Below the pieces are notes generated by a model, which did no database searches, was not told where the DNA came from, and saw only the letters and a list, made by a program, of their open reading frames with translations. The translations under genes were made by a program, and so were the position numbers. Shown in pieces: positions 1 to 12,755 of a stretch of DNA of 64,000 bases; position 1 is the stretch's first letter; every line of letters begins with the position of its first letter. Source of the DNA: Mactra quadrangularis (taxonomy: Eukaryota; Mollusca; Bivalvia; Venerida; Mactridae); assembly GCA_025267735.1 (NCBI GenBank), contig CM046303.1, positions 28,744,380 to 28,808,379 of the forward strand. The letters are read 5' to 3'.

Positions 1-2480
1 TCAACATATGTTGCTATTGTTTCCTGGTGGTACCTTGAGATAATTATTGTTTATTCCTGGCAAGCTGTTATATATGAAATAAATTTGTGGTACAGACATG
101 TATGATGCACCAAGTATGTTGATGTACATTAATGTCTAAATATTTACCATTGATAGCATCCTACTTAAGCCATTATTAAAATAACATATAAATCTTTTAA
201 TTGTTTCATCATTGTTGTGGTGTTTCAAGCTCAAAACATTCAAAATATTGTTGTTATTGGTATTCTGTATTAAATTATCACTTTGATAAAGAATCTTGAA
301 GACTTTGTTCAGATTAGTATGCTGTTTTTATAAACCAATGCATACAAAAAGCCCTAAGTATCTACTTTTTTCTTTAATTCTATGCTTAAAGATGTTAGTA
401 TCCTTTTTCTGAAGCATTAAAACTACTCTTGTTGTATTTTCAGGTGATGCAAAGATGTAGCAAGTTTCAACAATATATGTGGCTGCTGCAAGCATATAGT
501 ACAAGAAACATTTTACCATTTGAACCATTATATTTGTTGTAATGTACATGTAGTTTTTATGCTGCAGATTTTATTTGCAATAAAAAATAAATCATTTATA
601 ACATTGTTACTTTCACTCTCTATTATAAGTTTAAGGTTTTATTTCTGTGTGAACTCCACCCACAAGACAATTAAGTATGCAAAACTCCTCATATGAATGA
701 GGTTTCAACTGGAAAAATGCATTGGGAAGGAATTTCAATATCATGTAGAAGAGATATTAGATATAGCATAAACAAGGGTAACATGTTATATTAAAGTGTA
801 AACCAAGGAGTATTAAAACCTAAAAAGTGGTAGATTCAGATTGTTTCATGTAGTACCCAGACACTGTTTCATGTAGTACCAAGACACCAACATTATCATT
901 AAAGCAGAAATCCAACAATAGATGATTGAATGCAAGAAACATTGTTTCTTTTATCACAAATCCTTCAATTGGTTGTTGGGAAACATTCTCGTCTAGTAAG
1001 ATTTTTCAATACAAGCTCGAGTATTTTGATAACCTCGGGGTGCGAGAATGTTGGAAAAAGTAATGTTAGGTTTATTGCTACCTTAAAAAAATGTATATTA
1101 AGGAAAGAAGTTTCTGTAATACAACTTACGTTTCCTTAAAATTCAAGATTTTCCTATATATTTATGGGGAAAATAAACCTTATATCCAGTTTTTGTAGTG
1201 CACCATTAATATACAGCCAACTGTATTGAAACAAGCACAGCACAAATTCCCAGTCAGTGAGCACTCATGTACTAATGTATCATTGAAACGCAAAAAGGGA
1301 AGTACGCTATATTTCTGTATGATGAAGTTTTTATCAGTCATGTATTACATTTAACACGTATTTCGCTTCCTAAGAAATATTCAATGCTTGGTTGAAAATT
1401 TTATAACGCCATGTTTCCGTTAAATACATGTAATCCACTAGATCTAAAAATATGTTGTTTTGTTCAGTCTCAGTCGCCTGATATCACAGTATTTTAAAAT
1501 GCTTTGAAACTTAAATATTTTAATAAACATTCGTTCACAGTAAAGGCCGTACAGCTTTCTAAAGGGTGATAATTTATACTGTTAACATTTTAATCACACG
1601 CCTGTCACATAATTAATATTGAATTGAATTTTGAATATATACCTGAAAATCTCGCTTTCTGTGACGTCATACGAGGTTGTATTCGTCACAAGAAGGTCAT
1701 TTAATCAAGTCGATACTTGAGTGATCGGCGGACGTGATACAACAAGTAGATCAATGTGCGACCAATTCATTTTTCAACTGAAACTTGGGAACTTCATTAT
1801 GTGTTACATGTAAGGACTAATGCCCTCGCCAAATGTGTACAAAAGGTCAATATCTGCGTCTTCTACGTCTTCTAAATATGTTCTAGGACAAAACATGCTA
1901 AAAAATCTCAAGTTTTTATTCAACAAGAATAGCGGGACAATCATTTCTAATTAATCGAGGCGAGTTAAGAATGGTTACAGGCTGTCTTAAATTACGCCAG
2001 TATAAATTTACGAAAATCTTAAGATAAAAAAACATTGATGAAACGCATTATTGACGGATAAGTTGGAGTTACGCTACTTCTTAAGTTAAGAAAACGTTGA
2101 TGAAACGGCACCCAGGTATTCTATAAATAGACATGCGACGGTATAAAACTCTGACACATAATTATATTACTTGAATGCCTTACTAAAGGAGATGTCATAC
2201 ATAGCTAAACGACGATTTCAAGCATTTTTGGAAATGCTAATACTTGTATTAATGTTCTTACGAATTTTTTTTTATATAAAACATACATTGTAATGTATCA
2301 GCTTGTTTTATCCGGGTTTAGCGCAAATCGTCTTCAGGCTTCAGCCATTCGCCTAACCTTTGGTTTCTAAGAACGACAAACTGTGAATCATGCAGATTCT
2401 CATTCACTTTAAATGTAAAGAACAACTCAATTTCATTTGTTTGTTTTGATCCTTACCTTTCATTATTTATCCTACCCATT
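1..2480. other. AT-rich non-coding flank, no gene recognised
   Basis: No open frame here resembles a protein I know, and no splice-bounded exon stands out. Two minor structures are visible. A 10-bp inverted repeat, AACATTCTCG at 982-991 and CGAGAATGTT at 1043-1052, could be the ends of a very small inverted-repeat element. A roughly 28-bp direct repeat starting CTTAAG and ending GATGAAACG lies at about 2018-2046 and 2080-2107. Both look like worn repeat debris rather than functional sites. Confidence 0.5.
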
Positions 2481-2489
2481 TTTTCGGGT

Positions 2490-2627
2490 ACAAAAAATTA
2501 TACGAAAATATGTAGGGACTAATCGTTCGAAAACATATAATTCTTCCACGAGTAATTTCGTACCAGAATTTTGACCAGTACGAAAACACTTTTCCGGTTA
2601 CGAAAATATTTCGGGACAATTATTGCT
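2490..2627. repeat. Left edge of the satellite: degenerate units in reverse orientation
   Basis: The constant part of the 78-bp unit appears here reversed. At about 2594-2616 the sequence reads TTCCGGTTACGAAAATATTT, the reverse complement of the AAATATTTTCGTAACCGGAA found in every downstream unit. A more decayed reversed copy lies near 2499-2530. The forward array starts immediately after a junction at about 2617-2630, so the left end is a head-to-head junction of units. Decay at the edge with a homogeneous centre is the usual pattern when unequal crossover homogenises a satellite. AATTTCGTACCA at 2554-2565 is complementary to TGGTACGAAATT at 16481-16492 on the far side of the array. Confidence 0.75.
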
Positions 2628-4169
2628 CTGGGACGAATAAAATGTAAACAAAGATTCGTCCCCAAATATTTTCGTAACCGGAAATAAGTTGGGTTCTAAA
2701 TTGCTCGGGGACGAATCTTTGTTTACATTTTATTCGTCCCCAAATATTTTCGTAACCGGAAATAAGTTGGGTTCGAAATTGCTCGGGGACGAATCTTTGT
2801 TTACATTTTATTCGTCCCCAAAAATTTTCGTAACCGGAAATAAGTTGGGTTCGAAATTGCTCGGGGACGAATAAAATGTAAACAAAGATTCGTCCCCAAA
2901 TACTTTCGTAACCGAAAATAAGTTGAGTTCGAAATTGCTCGGGGACGAATCTTTGTTTACATTTTATTCGTCCCCAAATATTTTCGTTACCGGAAATAAG
3001 TTGGGTTCGAAATTGCTCGGGGACGAATAAAATGTAAACAAAGATTCGTCCCCAAATACTTTCGTAACCGAAAATAAGTTGAGTTCGAAATTGCTCGGGG
3101 ACGAATCTTTGTTTACATTTTATTCGTCCCCAAATATTTTCGTAACCGAAAATAAGTTGGGTTCGAAATTGCTCGGGGACGAATCTTTCTTTACATTTTA
3201 TTCGTCCCCAAATATTTTCGTAACCGGAAATAAGTTGGGTTCGAAATTGCTCGGGGACGAATCTTTCTTTACATTTTATTCGTCCCCAAATATTTTCGTA
3301 ACCGGAAATAAGTTGGGTTCGAAATTGCTCGGGGACGAATCTTTGTTTACATTTTATTCGTCCCCAAATATTTTCGTAACCGGAAATAAGTTGGGTTCGA
3401 AATTGCTTGGGGACGAATCTTTGTTTACATTTTATTCGTCCCTAAATATTTTCGTAACCGGAAATAAGTTGGGTTCGAAGTGCTTGGGGACGAATAAAAT
3501 GTAAACAAAGATTCGTCCCCAAATATTTTCGTAACCGGAAATAAGTTGGGTTCGAAATTGCTCGGGGACGAATCTTTCTTTACATTTTATTCGTCCCCAA
3601 ATATTTTCGTAACCGGAAATAAGTCTGGTTCGAAATTGCTCGGGGACGAATCTTTGTTTACATTTTATTCGTCCTCAAATATTTTCGTAACCGGAAATAA
3701 GTTGGGTTCGAAATTGCTCGGGGACGAATAAAATGTAAACAAAGATTCGTCCCCAAATATTTTCGTAACCGGAAATAAGTTGAGTTCGAAATTGCTCGGG
3801 GACGAATCTTTGTTTACATTTTATTCGTCCCCAAATATTTTCGTAACCGGAAATAAGTTGGGTTCGAAATTGTTCGGGGACGAATCTTTGTTTACATTTT
3901 ATTCGTCCCCAAATATTTTCGTAACCGGAAATAAGTTGGGTTCGAAATTGCTCGGGGACGAATGTTTGTTTACATTTTATTCGTCCCCAAATATTTTCGT
4001 AACCGGAAATAAGTTGGGTTCGAAATTGCTCGGGGACGAATAAAATGTAAACAAAGATTCGTCCCCAAATACTTTCGTAACCGAAAATAAGTTGAGTTCG
4101 AAATTGCTCGGGGACGAATCTTTGTTTACATTTTATTCGTCCCCAAATATTTTCGTAACCGGAAATAAG

Positions 4170-5600
4170 TTGGGTTCGAAATTGCTCGGGGACGAATCTT
4201 TGTGTACATTTTATTCGTCCCTAAATATTTTCGTAACCGGAAATAAGTTGGGTTCGAAATTGCTTGGGGACGAATAAAATGTAAACAAAGATTCGTCCCC
4301 AAATATTTTCGTAACCGGAAATAAGTTGGGTTCGAAATTGCTCGGGGACGAATAAAATGTAAACAAAGATTCGTCCCCAAATACTTTCGTAACCGGAAAT
4401 AAGTTGAGTTCGAAATTGCTCGGGGACGAATAAAATGTAAATAAAGATTCGTCCCCAAATACTTTCGTAACCGGAAATAAGTTGGGTTCGAAATTGCTCG
4501 GGGACGAATAAAATGTAAACAAAGATTCGTCCCCAAATACTTTCGTAACCGAAAATAAGTTGAGTTCGAAATTACTTGGGGACGAATAAAATGTAAACAA
4601 AGATTCGTCCCCAAATATTTTCGTAACCGGAAATAAGTTGGGTTCGAAATTGCTCGGAGACGAATCTTTGTTTACATTTTATTCGTCCCCAAATATTTTC
4701 GTAACCGGAAATAAGTTGGGTTCGAAATTGCTCGGGGACGAATCTTTGTGTACATTTTATTCGTCCCTAAATATTTTCGTAACCGGAAATAAGTTGGGTT
4801 CGAAATTGCTTGGGGACGAATAAAATGTAAACAAAGATTCGTCCCCAAATATTTTCGTAACCGGAAATAAGTTGGGTTCGAAATTGCTCGGGGACGAATA
4901 AAATGTAAACAAAGATTCGTCCCCAAATATTTTCGTAACCGGAAATAAGTTGGGTTCGAAATTGCTTGGGGACGAATAAAATGTAAACAAAGATTCGTCC
5001 CCAAATATTTTCGTAACCGAAAATAAGTTGAGTTCGAAATTGCTCGGGGACGAATAAAATGTAAATAAAGATTCGTCCCCAAATACTTTCGTAACCGGAA
5101 ATAAGTTGGGTTCGAAATTGCTCGGGGACGAATAAAATGTAAACAAAGATTCGTCCCCAAATACTTTCGTAACCGAAAATAAGTTGAGTTCGAAATTGCT
5201 CGGGGACGAATCTTTGTTTACATTTTATTCGTCCTCAAATATTTTCGTAACCGGAAATAAGTTGGGTTCGAAATTGTTCGGGGACGAATCTTTGTTTACA
5301 TTTTATTCGTCCCCAAATATTTTCGTAACCGGAAATAAGTTGGGTTCGAAATTGCTCGGGGACGAATCTTTGTTTACATTTTATTCGTCCCCAAATATTT
5401 TCGTAACCGGAAATAAGTTGGGTTCGAAATTGCTCGGGGACGAATGTTTGTTTACATTTTATTCGTCCCCAAATATTTTCGTAACCGGAAATAAGTTGGA
5501 TTCGAAATTGCTAGGGGACGAATAAAATGTAAACAAAGATTCGTCCCCAAATACTTTCGTAACCGAAAATAAGTTGAGTTCGAAATTGCTCGGGGACGAA
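4170..5600 (+). repeat. Satellite block A, copy 1 (18 units, higher-order duplication)
   Basis: Units 21-38 have the state pattern F1 R5 F2 R5 F4 R1 and carry private variants: a GTGTAC core near 4200 and 4748, a CCTAAATA variant after these, AATTACTTGGGG near 4570, and an AAATAAAG core near 4434 and 5058. The same variants recur in the same order 3,744 bp (48 units) downstream. This is a segmental duplication within the array. Confidence 0.8.
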
Positions 5601-7913
5601 TCTTTGTTTACATTTTATTCGTCCCCAAATATTTTCGTAACCGGAAATAAGTTGGGTTCGAAATTGCTCGGGGACGAATAAAATGTAAACAAAGATTCGT
5701 CCCCAAATACTTTCGTAACCGGAAATAAGTTGGGTTCGAAATTGCTCGGGGACGAATAAAATGTAAACAAAGATTCGTCCCCAAATACTTTCGTAACCGG
5801 AAATAAGTAGGGTTCGAAATTGCTCGGGGACGAATAAAATGTAAATAAAGATTCGTCCCCAAATACTTTCGTAACCGGAAATAAGTTGGGTTCGAAATTG
5901 CTCGGAGACGAATAAAATGTAAACAAAGATTCGTCCCCAAATACTTTCGTAACCGGAAATAAGTTGGGTTCGAAATTGCTCGGGGACGAATAAAATGTAA
6001 ACAAAGATTCGTCCCCAAATACTTTCGTAACCGAAAATAAGTTGAGTTCGAAATTGCTCGGGGACGAATCTTTGTTTACATTTTATTCGTCCTCAAATAT
6101 TTTCGTAACCGGAAATAAGTTGAGTTCGAAATTGCTCGGGGACGAATCTTTGTTTACATTTTATTCGTCCCCAAATATTTTCGTAACCGGAAATAAGTTG
6201 GGTTCGAAATTGCTCGGGGACGAATAAAATGTAAACAAAGATTCGTCCCCAAATACTTTCGTAACCGGAAATAAGTTGGGTTCGAAATTGCTCGGGGACG
6301 AATCTTCCTTTACATTTTATTCGTCCCCAAATATTTTCGTAACCGAAAATAAGTTGGGTTCGAAATTGCTCGGGGACGAATCTTTGTTTACATTTTATTC
6401 GTCCCCAAATATTTTCGTAACCGGAAATATGTTGGGTTCGAAATTGCTAGGGGACGAATAAAATGTAAACAAAGATTCGTCCCCAAATACTTTCGTAACC
6501 GAAAATAAGTTGAGTTCGAAATTGCTCGGGGACGAATCTTTGTTTACATTTTATTCGTCCCCAAATATTTTCGTAACCGGAAATAAGTTGGGTTCGAAAT
6601 TGCTCGGGGACGAATAAAATGTAAACAAAGATTCGTCCCCAAATACTTTCGTAACCGAAAATAAAGTAAGTTCGAAATTGCTCGGGGACGAATCTTTGTT
6701 TACATTTTATTCGTCCTCAAATATTTTCGTAACCGGAAATAAGTTGGGTTCGAAATTGTTCGGGGACGAATCTTTGTTAACATTTTATTCGTCCCCAAAT
6801 ATTTTCGTAACCGGAAATAAGTTGGGTTCGAAATTGCTCGGGGACGAATCTTTGTTTACATTTTATTCGTCCCCAAATATGTTCGTAACCGGAAATAAGT
6901 TGGGTTCGAAATTGCTCTGGGAGGAATCTTCGTTTACATTTTATTCGTCCCCAAATATTTTCGTAACCGGAAATAAGTTGGGTTCGAAATTGCTCGGGGA
7001 CGAATAAAATGTAAACAAAGATTCGTCCCCAAATACTTTCGTAACCGGAAATAAGTTGAGTTCGAAATTGCTCGGGGACGAATAAAATGTAAATAAAGAT
7101 TCGTCCCCAAATACTTTCGTAACCGGAAATAAGTTGGGTTCGAAATTGCTCGGGGACGAATAAAATGTAAATAAAGATTCGTCCCCAAATACTTTCGTAA
7201 CCGGAAATAAGTTGGGTTCGAAATTGCTCGGGGACGAATAAAATGTAAACAAAGATTCGTCCCCAAATATTTTCGTAACCGAAAATAAGTTGAGTTCGAA
7301 ATTGCTCGGGGACGAATCTTTGTTTACATTTTATTCGTCCTCAAATATTTTCGTAACCGGAAATAAGTTGAGTTCGAAATTGCTCGGGGACGAATCTTTG
7401 TTTACATTTTATTCGTCCCCAAATATTTTCGTAACCGGAAATAAGTTGGGTTCGAAATTGCTCGGGGACGAATAAAATGTAAACAAAGATTCGTCCCCAA
7501 ATACTTTCGTATCCGGAAATAAGTTGGGTTCGAAATTGCTCGGGGACGAATCTTCCTTTACATTTTATTCGTCCCCAAATATTTTCGTAACCGAAAATAA
7601 GTTGGGTTCGTAATTGCTCGGGGACGAATCCTTGTTTACATTTTATTCGTCCCCAAATATTTTCGTAACCCGAAATAAGTTGGGTTCGAAATTGCTCGGG
7701 GACGAATAAAATGTAAACAAAGATTCGTCCCCAAATACTTTCGTAACCGAAAATAAGTTGAGTTCGAAATTGCTCGGGGACGAATCCTTGTTTACATTTT
7801 ATTCGTCCCCAAATATTTTCGTAACCGGAAATAAGTTGGGTTCGAAATTGCTCGGGGACGAATAAAATGTAAACAAAGATTCGTCCCCAAATACTTTCGT
7901 AACCGGAAATAAG

Positions 7914-9344
7914 TTGGGTTCGAAATTGCTCGGGGACGAATCTTTGTGTACATTTTATTCGTCCCTAAATATTTTCGTAACCGGAAATAAGTTGGGTTCG
8001 AAATTGCTTGGGGACGAATAAAATGTAAACAAAGATTCGTCCCCAAATATTTTCGTAACCGGAAATAAGTTGGGTTCGAAATTGCTCGGGGACGAATAAA
8101 ATGTAAACAAAGATTCGTCCCCAAATACTTTCGTAACCGGAAATAAGTTGAGTTCGAAATTGCTCGGGGACGAATAAAATGTAAATAAAGATTCGTCCCC
8201 AAATACTTTCGTAACCGGAAATAAGTTGGGTTCGAAATTGCTCGGGGACGAATAAAATGTAAACAAAGATTCGTCCCCAAATACTTTCGTAACCGAAAAT
8301 AAGTTGAGTTCGAAATTACTTGGGGACGAATAAAATGTAAACAAAGATTCGTCCCCAAATATTTTCGTAACCGGAAATAAGTTGGGTTCGAAATTGCTCG
8401 GAGACGAATCTTTGTTTACATTTTATTCGTCCCCAAATATTTTCGTAACCGGAAATAAGTTGGGTTCGAAATTGCTCGGGGACGAATCTTTGTGTACATT
8501 TTATTCGTCCCTAAATATTTTCGTAACCGGAAATAAGTTGGGTTCGAAATTGCTTGGGGACGAATAAAATGTAAACAAAGATTCGTCCCCAAATATTTTC
8601 GTAACCGGAAATAAGTTGGGTTCGAAATTGCTCGGGGACGAATAAAATGTAAACAAAGATTCGTCCCCAAATATTTTCGTAACCGGAAATAAGTTGGGTT
8701 CGAAATTGCTTGGGGACGAATAAAATGTAAACAAAGATTCGTCCCCAAATATTTTCGTAACCGAAAATAAGTTGAGTTCGAAATTGCTCGGGGACGAATA
8801 AAATGTAAATAAAGATTCGTCCCCAAATACTTTCGTAACCGGAAATAAGTTGGGTTCGAAATTGCTCGGGGACGAATAAAATGTAAACAAAGATTCGTCC
8901 CCAAATACTTTCGTAACCGAAAATAAGTTGAGTTCGAAATTGCTCGGGGACGAATCTTTGTTTACATTTTATTCGTCCTCAAATATTTTCGTAACCGGAA
9001 ATAAGTTGGGTTCGAAATTGTTCGGGGACGAATCTTTGTTTACATTTTATTCGTCCCCAAATATTTTCGTAACCGGAAATAAGTTGGGTTCGAAATTGCT
9101 CGGGGACGAATCTTTGTTTACATTTTATTCGTCCCCAAATATTTTCGTAACCGGAAATAAGTTGGGTTCGAAATTGCTCGGGGACGAATCTTTGTTTACA
9201 TTTTATTCGTCCCCAAATATTTTCGTAACCGGAAATAAGTTGGATTCGAAATTGCTAGGGGACGAATAAAATGTAAACAAAGATTCGTCCCCAAATACTT
9301 TCGTAACCGAAAATAAGTTGAGTTCGAAATTGCTCGGGGACGAA
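7914..9344 (+). repeat. Satellite block A, copy 2
   Basis: This block repeats the 4170-5600 block at an offset of 3,744 bp, with the same F/R pattern and the same private variants. One visible difference is an F core beginning GTTTG in copy 1 near 5446 and CTTTG in copy 2 near 9190. Copies diverge at the next unit (F at 5602, R at 9346), which marks one duplication breakpoint. Confidence 0.8.
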
Positions 9345-9479
9345 TAAAATGTAAACAAAGATTCGTCCCCAAATACTTTCGTAACCGGAAATAAGTTGGG
9401 TTCGAAATTGCTCGGGGACGAATAAAATGTAAATAAAGATTCGTCCCCAAATACTTTCGTAACCGGAAATAAGTTGGGT

Positions 9480-11500
9480 TCGAAATTGCTCGGGGACGAA
9501 TAAAATGTAAACAAAGATTCGTCCCCAAATACTTTCGTAACCGAAAATAAGTTGAGTTCGAAATTGGTCGGGGACGAATCTTTGTTTACATTTTATTCGT
9601 CCTCAAATATTTTCGTAACCGGAAATAAGTTGAGTTCGAAATTGCTCGGGGACGAATCTTTGTTTACATTTTATTCGTCCCCAAATATTTTCGTAACCGG
9701 AAATAAGTTGAGTTCGAAATTGCTCGGGGACGAATAAAATGTAAATAAAGATTCGTCCCCAAATACTTTCGTAACCGGAAATAAGTTGGGTTCGAAATTG
9801 CTCGGGGACGAATAAAATGTAAATAAAGATTCGTCCCCAAATACTTTCGTAACCGGAAATAAGTTGGGTTCGAAATTGCTCGGGGACGAATAAAATGTAA
9901 ACAAAGATTCGTCCCCAAATACTTTCGTAACCGAAAATAAGTTGAGTTCGAAATTGGTCGGGGACGAATCTTTGTTTACATTTTATTCGTCCTCAAATAT
10001 TTTCGTAACCGGAAATAAGTTGAGTTCGAAATTGCTCGGGGACGAATCTTTGTTTACATTTTATTCGTCCCCAAATATTTTCGTAACCGGAAATAAGTTG
10101 GGTTCGAAATTGCTCGGGGACGAATCTTTGTTTACATTTTATTCGTCCCCAAATATTTTCGTAACCGGAAATAAGTTGGGTTCGAAATTGCTAGGGGACG
10201 AATAAAATGTAAACAAAGATTCGTCCCCAAATACTTTCGTAACCGAAAATAAGTTGAGTTCGAAATTGCTCGGGGACGAATCTTTGTTTACATTTTATTC
10301 GTCCCCAAATATTTTCGTAACCGGAAATAAGTAGGGTTCGAAATTGCTCGGGGACGAATAAAATGTAAACAAAGATTCGTCCCCAAATACTTTCGTAACC
10401 GAAAATAAGTTGAGTTCGAAATTGCTCGGGGACGAATCTTTGTTTACATTTTATTCGTCCTCAAATATTTTCGTAACCGGAAATAAGTTGGGTTCGAAAT
10501 TGTTCGGGGACGAATCTTTGTTTACATTTTATTCGTCCCCAAATATTTTCGTAACCGGAAATAAGTTGGGTTCGAAATTGCTCGGGGACGAATCTTTGTT
10601 TACATTTTATTCGTCCCCAAATATTTTCGTAACCGGAAATAAGTTGGGTTCGAAATTGCTCGGGGACGAATCTTTGTTTACATTTTATTCGTCCCCAAAT
10701 ATTTTCGTAACCGGAAATAAGTTGGGTTCGAAATTGCTAGGGGACGAATAAAATGTAAACAAAGATTCGTCCCCAAATACTTTCGTAACCGGAAATAAGT
10801 TGGGTTCGAAATTGCTCGGGGACGAATAAAATGTAAACAAAGATTCGTCCCCAAATACTTTCGTAACCGAAAATAAGTTGGGTTCGAAATTGCTCGGGGA
10901 CGAATCTTTGTTTACATTTTATTCGTCCCCAAATATTTTCGTAACCGGAAATAAGTTGGGTTCGAAATTGTTCGGGGACGAATCTTTGTTTACATTTTAT
11001 TCGTCCCCAAATATTTTCGTAACCGGAAATAAGTTGGGTTCGAAATTGCTCGGGGACGAATAAAATGTAAACAAAGATTCGTCCCCAAATATTTTCGTAA
11101 CCGGAAATAAGTTGAGTTCGAAATTGCTCGGGGACGAATAAAATGTAAATAAAGATTCGTCCCCAAATACTTTCGTAACCGGAAATAAGTTGGGTTCGAA
11201 ATTGCTCGGGGACGAATAAAATGTAAATAAAGATTCGTCCCCAAATACTTTCGTAACCGGAAATAAGTTGGGTTCGAAATTGCTCGGGGACGAATAAAAT
11301 GTAAACAAAGATTCGTCCCCAAATATTTTCGTAACCGAAAATAAGTTGAGTTCGAAATTGCTCGGGGACGAATCTTTGTTTACATTTTATTCGTCCTCAA
11401 ATATTTTCGTAACCGGAAATAAGTTGAGTTCGAAATTGCTCGGGGACGAATCTTTGTTTACATTTTATTCGTCCCCAAATATTTTCGTAACCGGAAATAA
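9480..11500 (+). repeat. Satellite block B, copy 1 (about 26 units)
   Basis: Units 89-114 have the state pattern R1 F2 R3 F3 R1 F1 R1 F4 R2 F2 R4 F2. Variants such as AATTGGTCGGGG near 9563 and 9953, CCTCAAATA after several F cores, and paired AAATAAAG R cores mark it. The same order recurs from about 12.76 kb. Confidence 0.75.
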
Positions 11501-12755
11501 GTTGGGTTCGAAATTGCTCGGGGACGAATAAAATGTAAACAAAGATTCGTCCCCAAATACTTTCGTAACCGGAAATAAGTTGGGTTCGAAATTGCTCGGG
11601 GACGAATCTTCCTTTACATTTTATTCGTCCCCAAATATTTTCGTAACCGAAAATAAGTTGGGTTCGTAATTGCTCGGGGACGAATCCTTGTTTACATTTT
11701 ATTCGTCCCCAAATATTTTCGTAACCCGAAATAAGTTGGGTTCGAAATTGCTCGGGGACGAATAAAATGTAAACAAAGATTCGTCCCCAAATACTTTCGT
11801 AACCGAAAATAAGTTGAGTTCGAAATTGCTCGGGGACGAATCCTTGTTTACATTTTATTCGTCCCCAAATATTTTCGTAACCGGAAATAAGTTGGGTTCG
11901 AAATTGCTCGGGGACGAATAAAATGTAAACAAAGATTCGTCCCCAAATACTTTCGTAACCGGAAATAAGTTGGGTTCGAAATTGCTCGGGGACGAATCTT
12001 TGTTTACATTTTATTCGTCCCCAAATATTTTCGTAACCGGAAATAAGTTGGGTTCGAAATTGCTCGGGGACGAATCTTTGTTTACATTTTATTCGTCCCC
12101 AAATATTTTCGTAACCGGAAATAAGTTGGGTTCGAAATTGCTCGGGGACGAATAAAATGTAAACAAAGATTCGTCCCCAAATACTTTCGTAACCGGAAAT
12201 AAGTTGAGTTCGAAATTGCTCGGGGACGAATAAAATGTAAATAAAGATTCGTCCCCAAATACTTTCGTAACCGGAAATAAGTTGGGTTCGAAATTGCTCG
12301 GGGACGAATAAAATGTAAACAAAGATTCGTCCCGAAATACTTTCGTAACCGAAAATAAGTTGGGTTCGAAATTGCTCGGGGACGAATCTTTGTTTACATT
12401 TTATTCGTCCCCAAATATTTTCGTAACCGGAAATAAGTTGGGTTCGAAATTGTTCGGGGACGAATCTTTGTTTACATTTTATTCGTCCCCAAATATTTTC
12501 GTAACCGGAAATAAGTTGGGTTCGAAATTGCTCGGGGACGAATAAAATGTAAACAAAGATTCGTCCCCAAATATTTTCGTAACCGGAAATAAGTTTAGTT
12601 CGAAATTGCTCGGGGACGAATAAAATGTAAATAAAGATTCGTCCCCAAATACTTTCGTAACCGGAAATAAGTTGGGTTCGAAATTGCTCGGGGACGAATA
12701 AAATGTAAATAAAGATTCGTCCCCAAATACTTTCGTAACCGGAAATAAGTTGGGT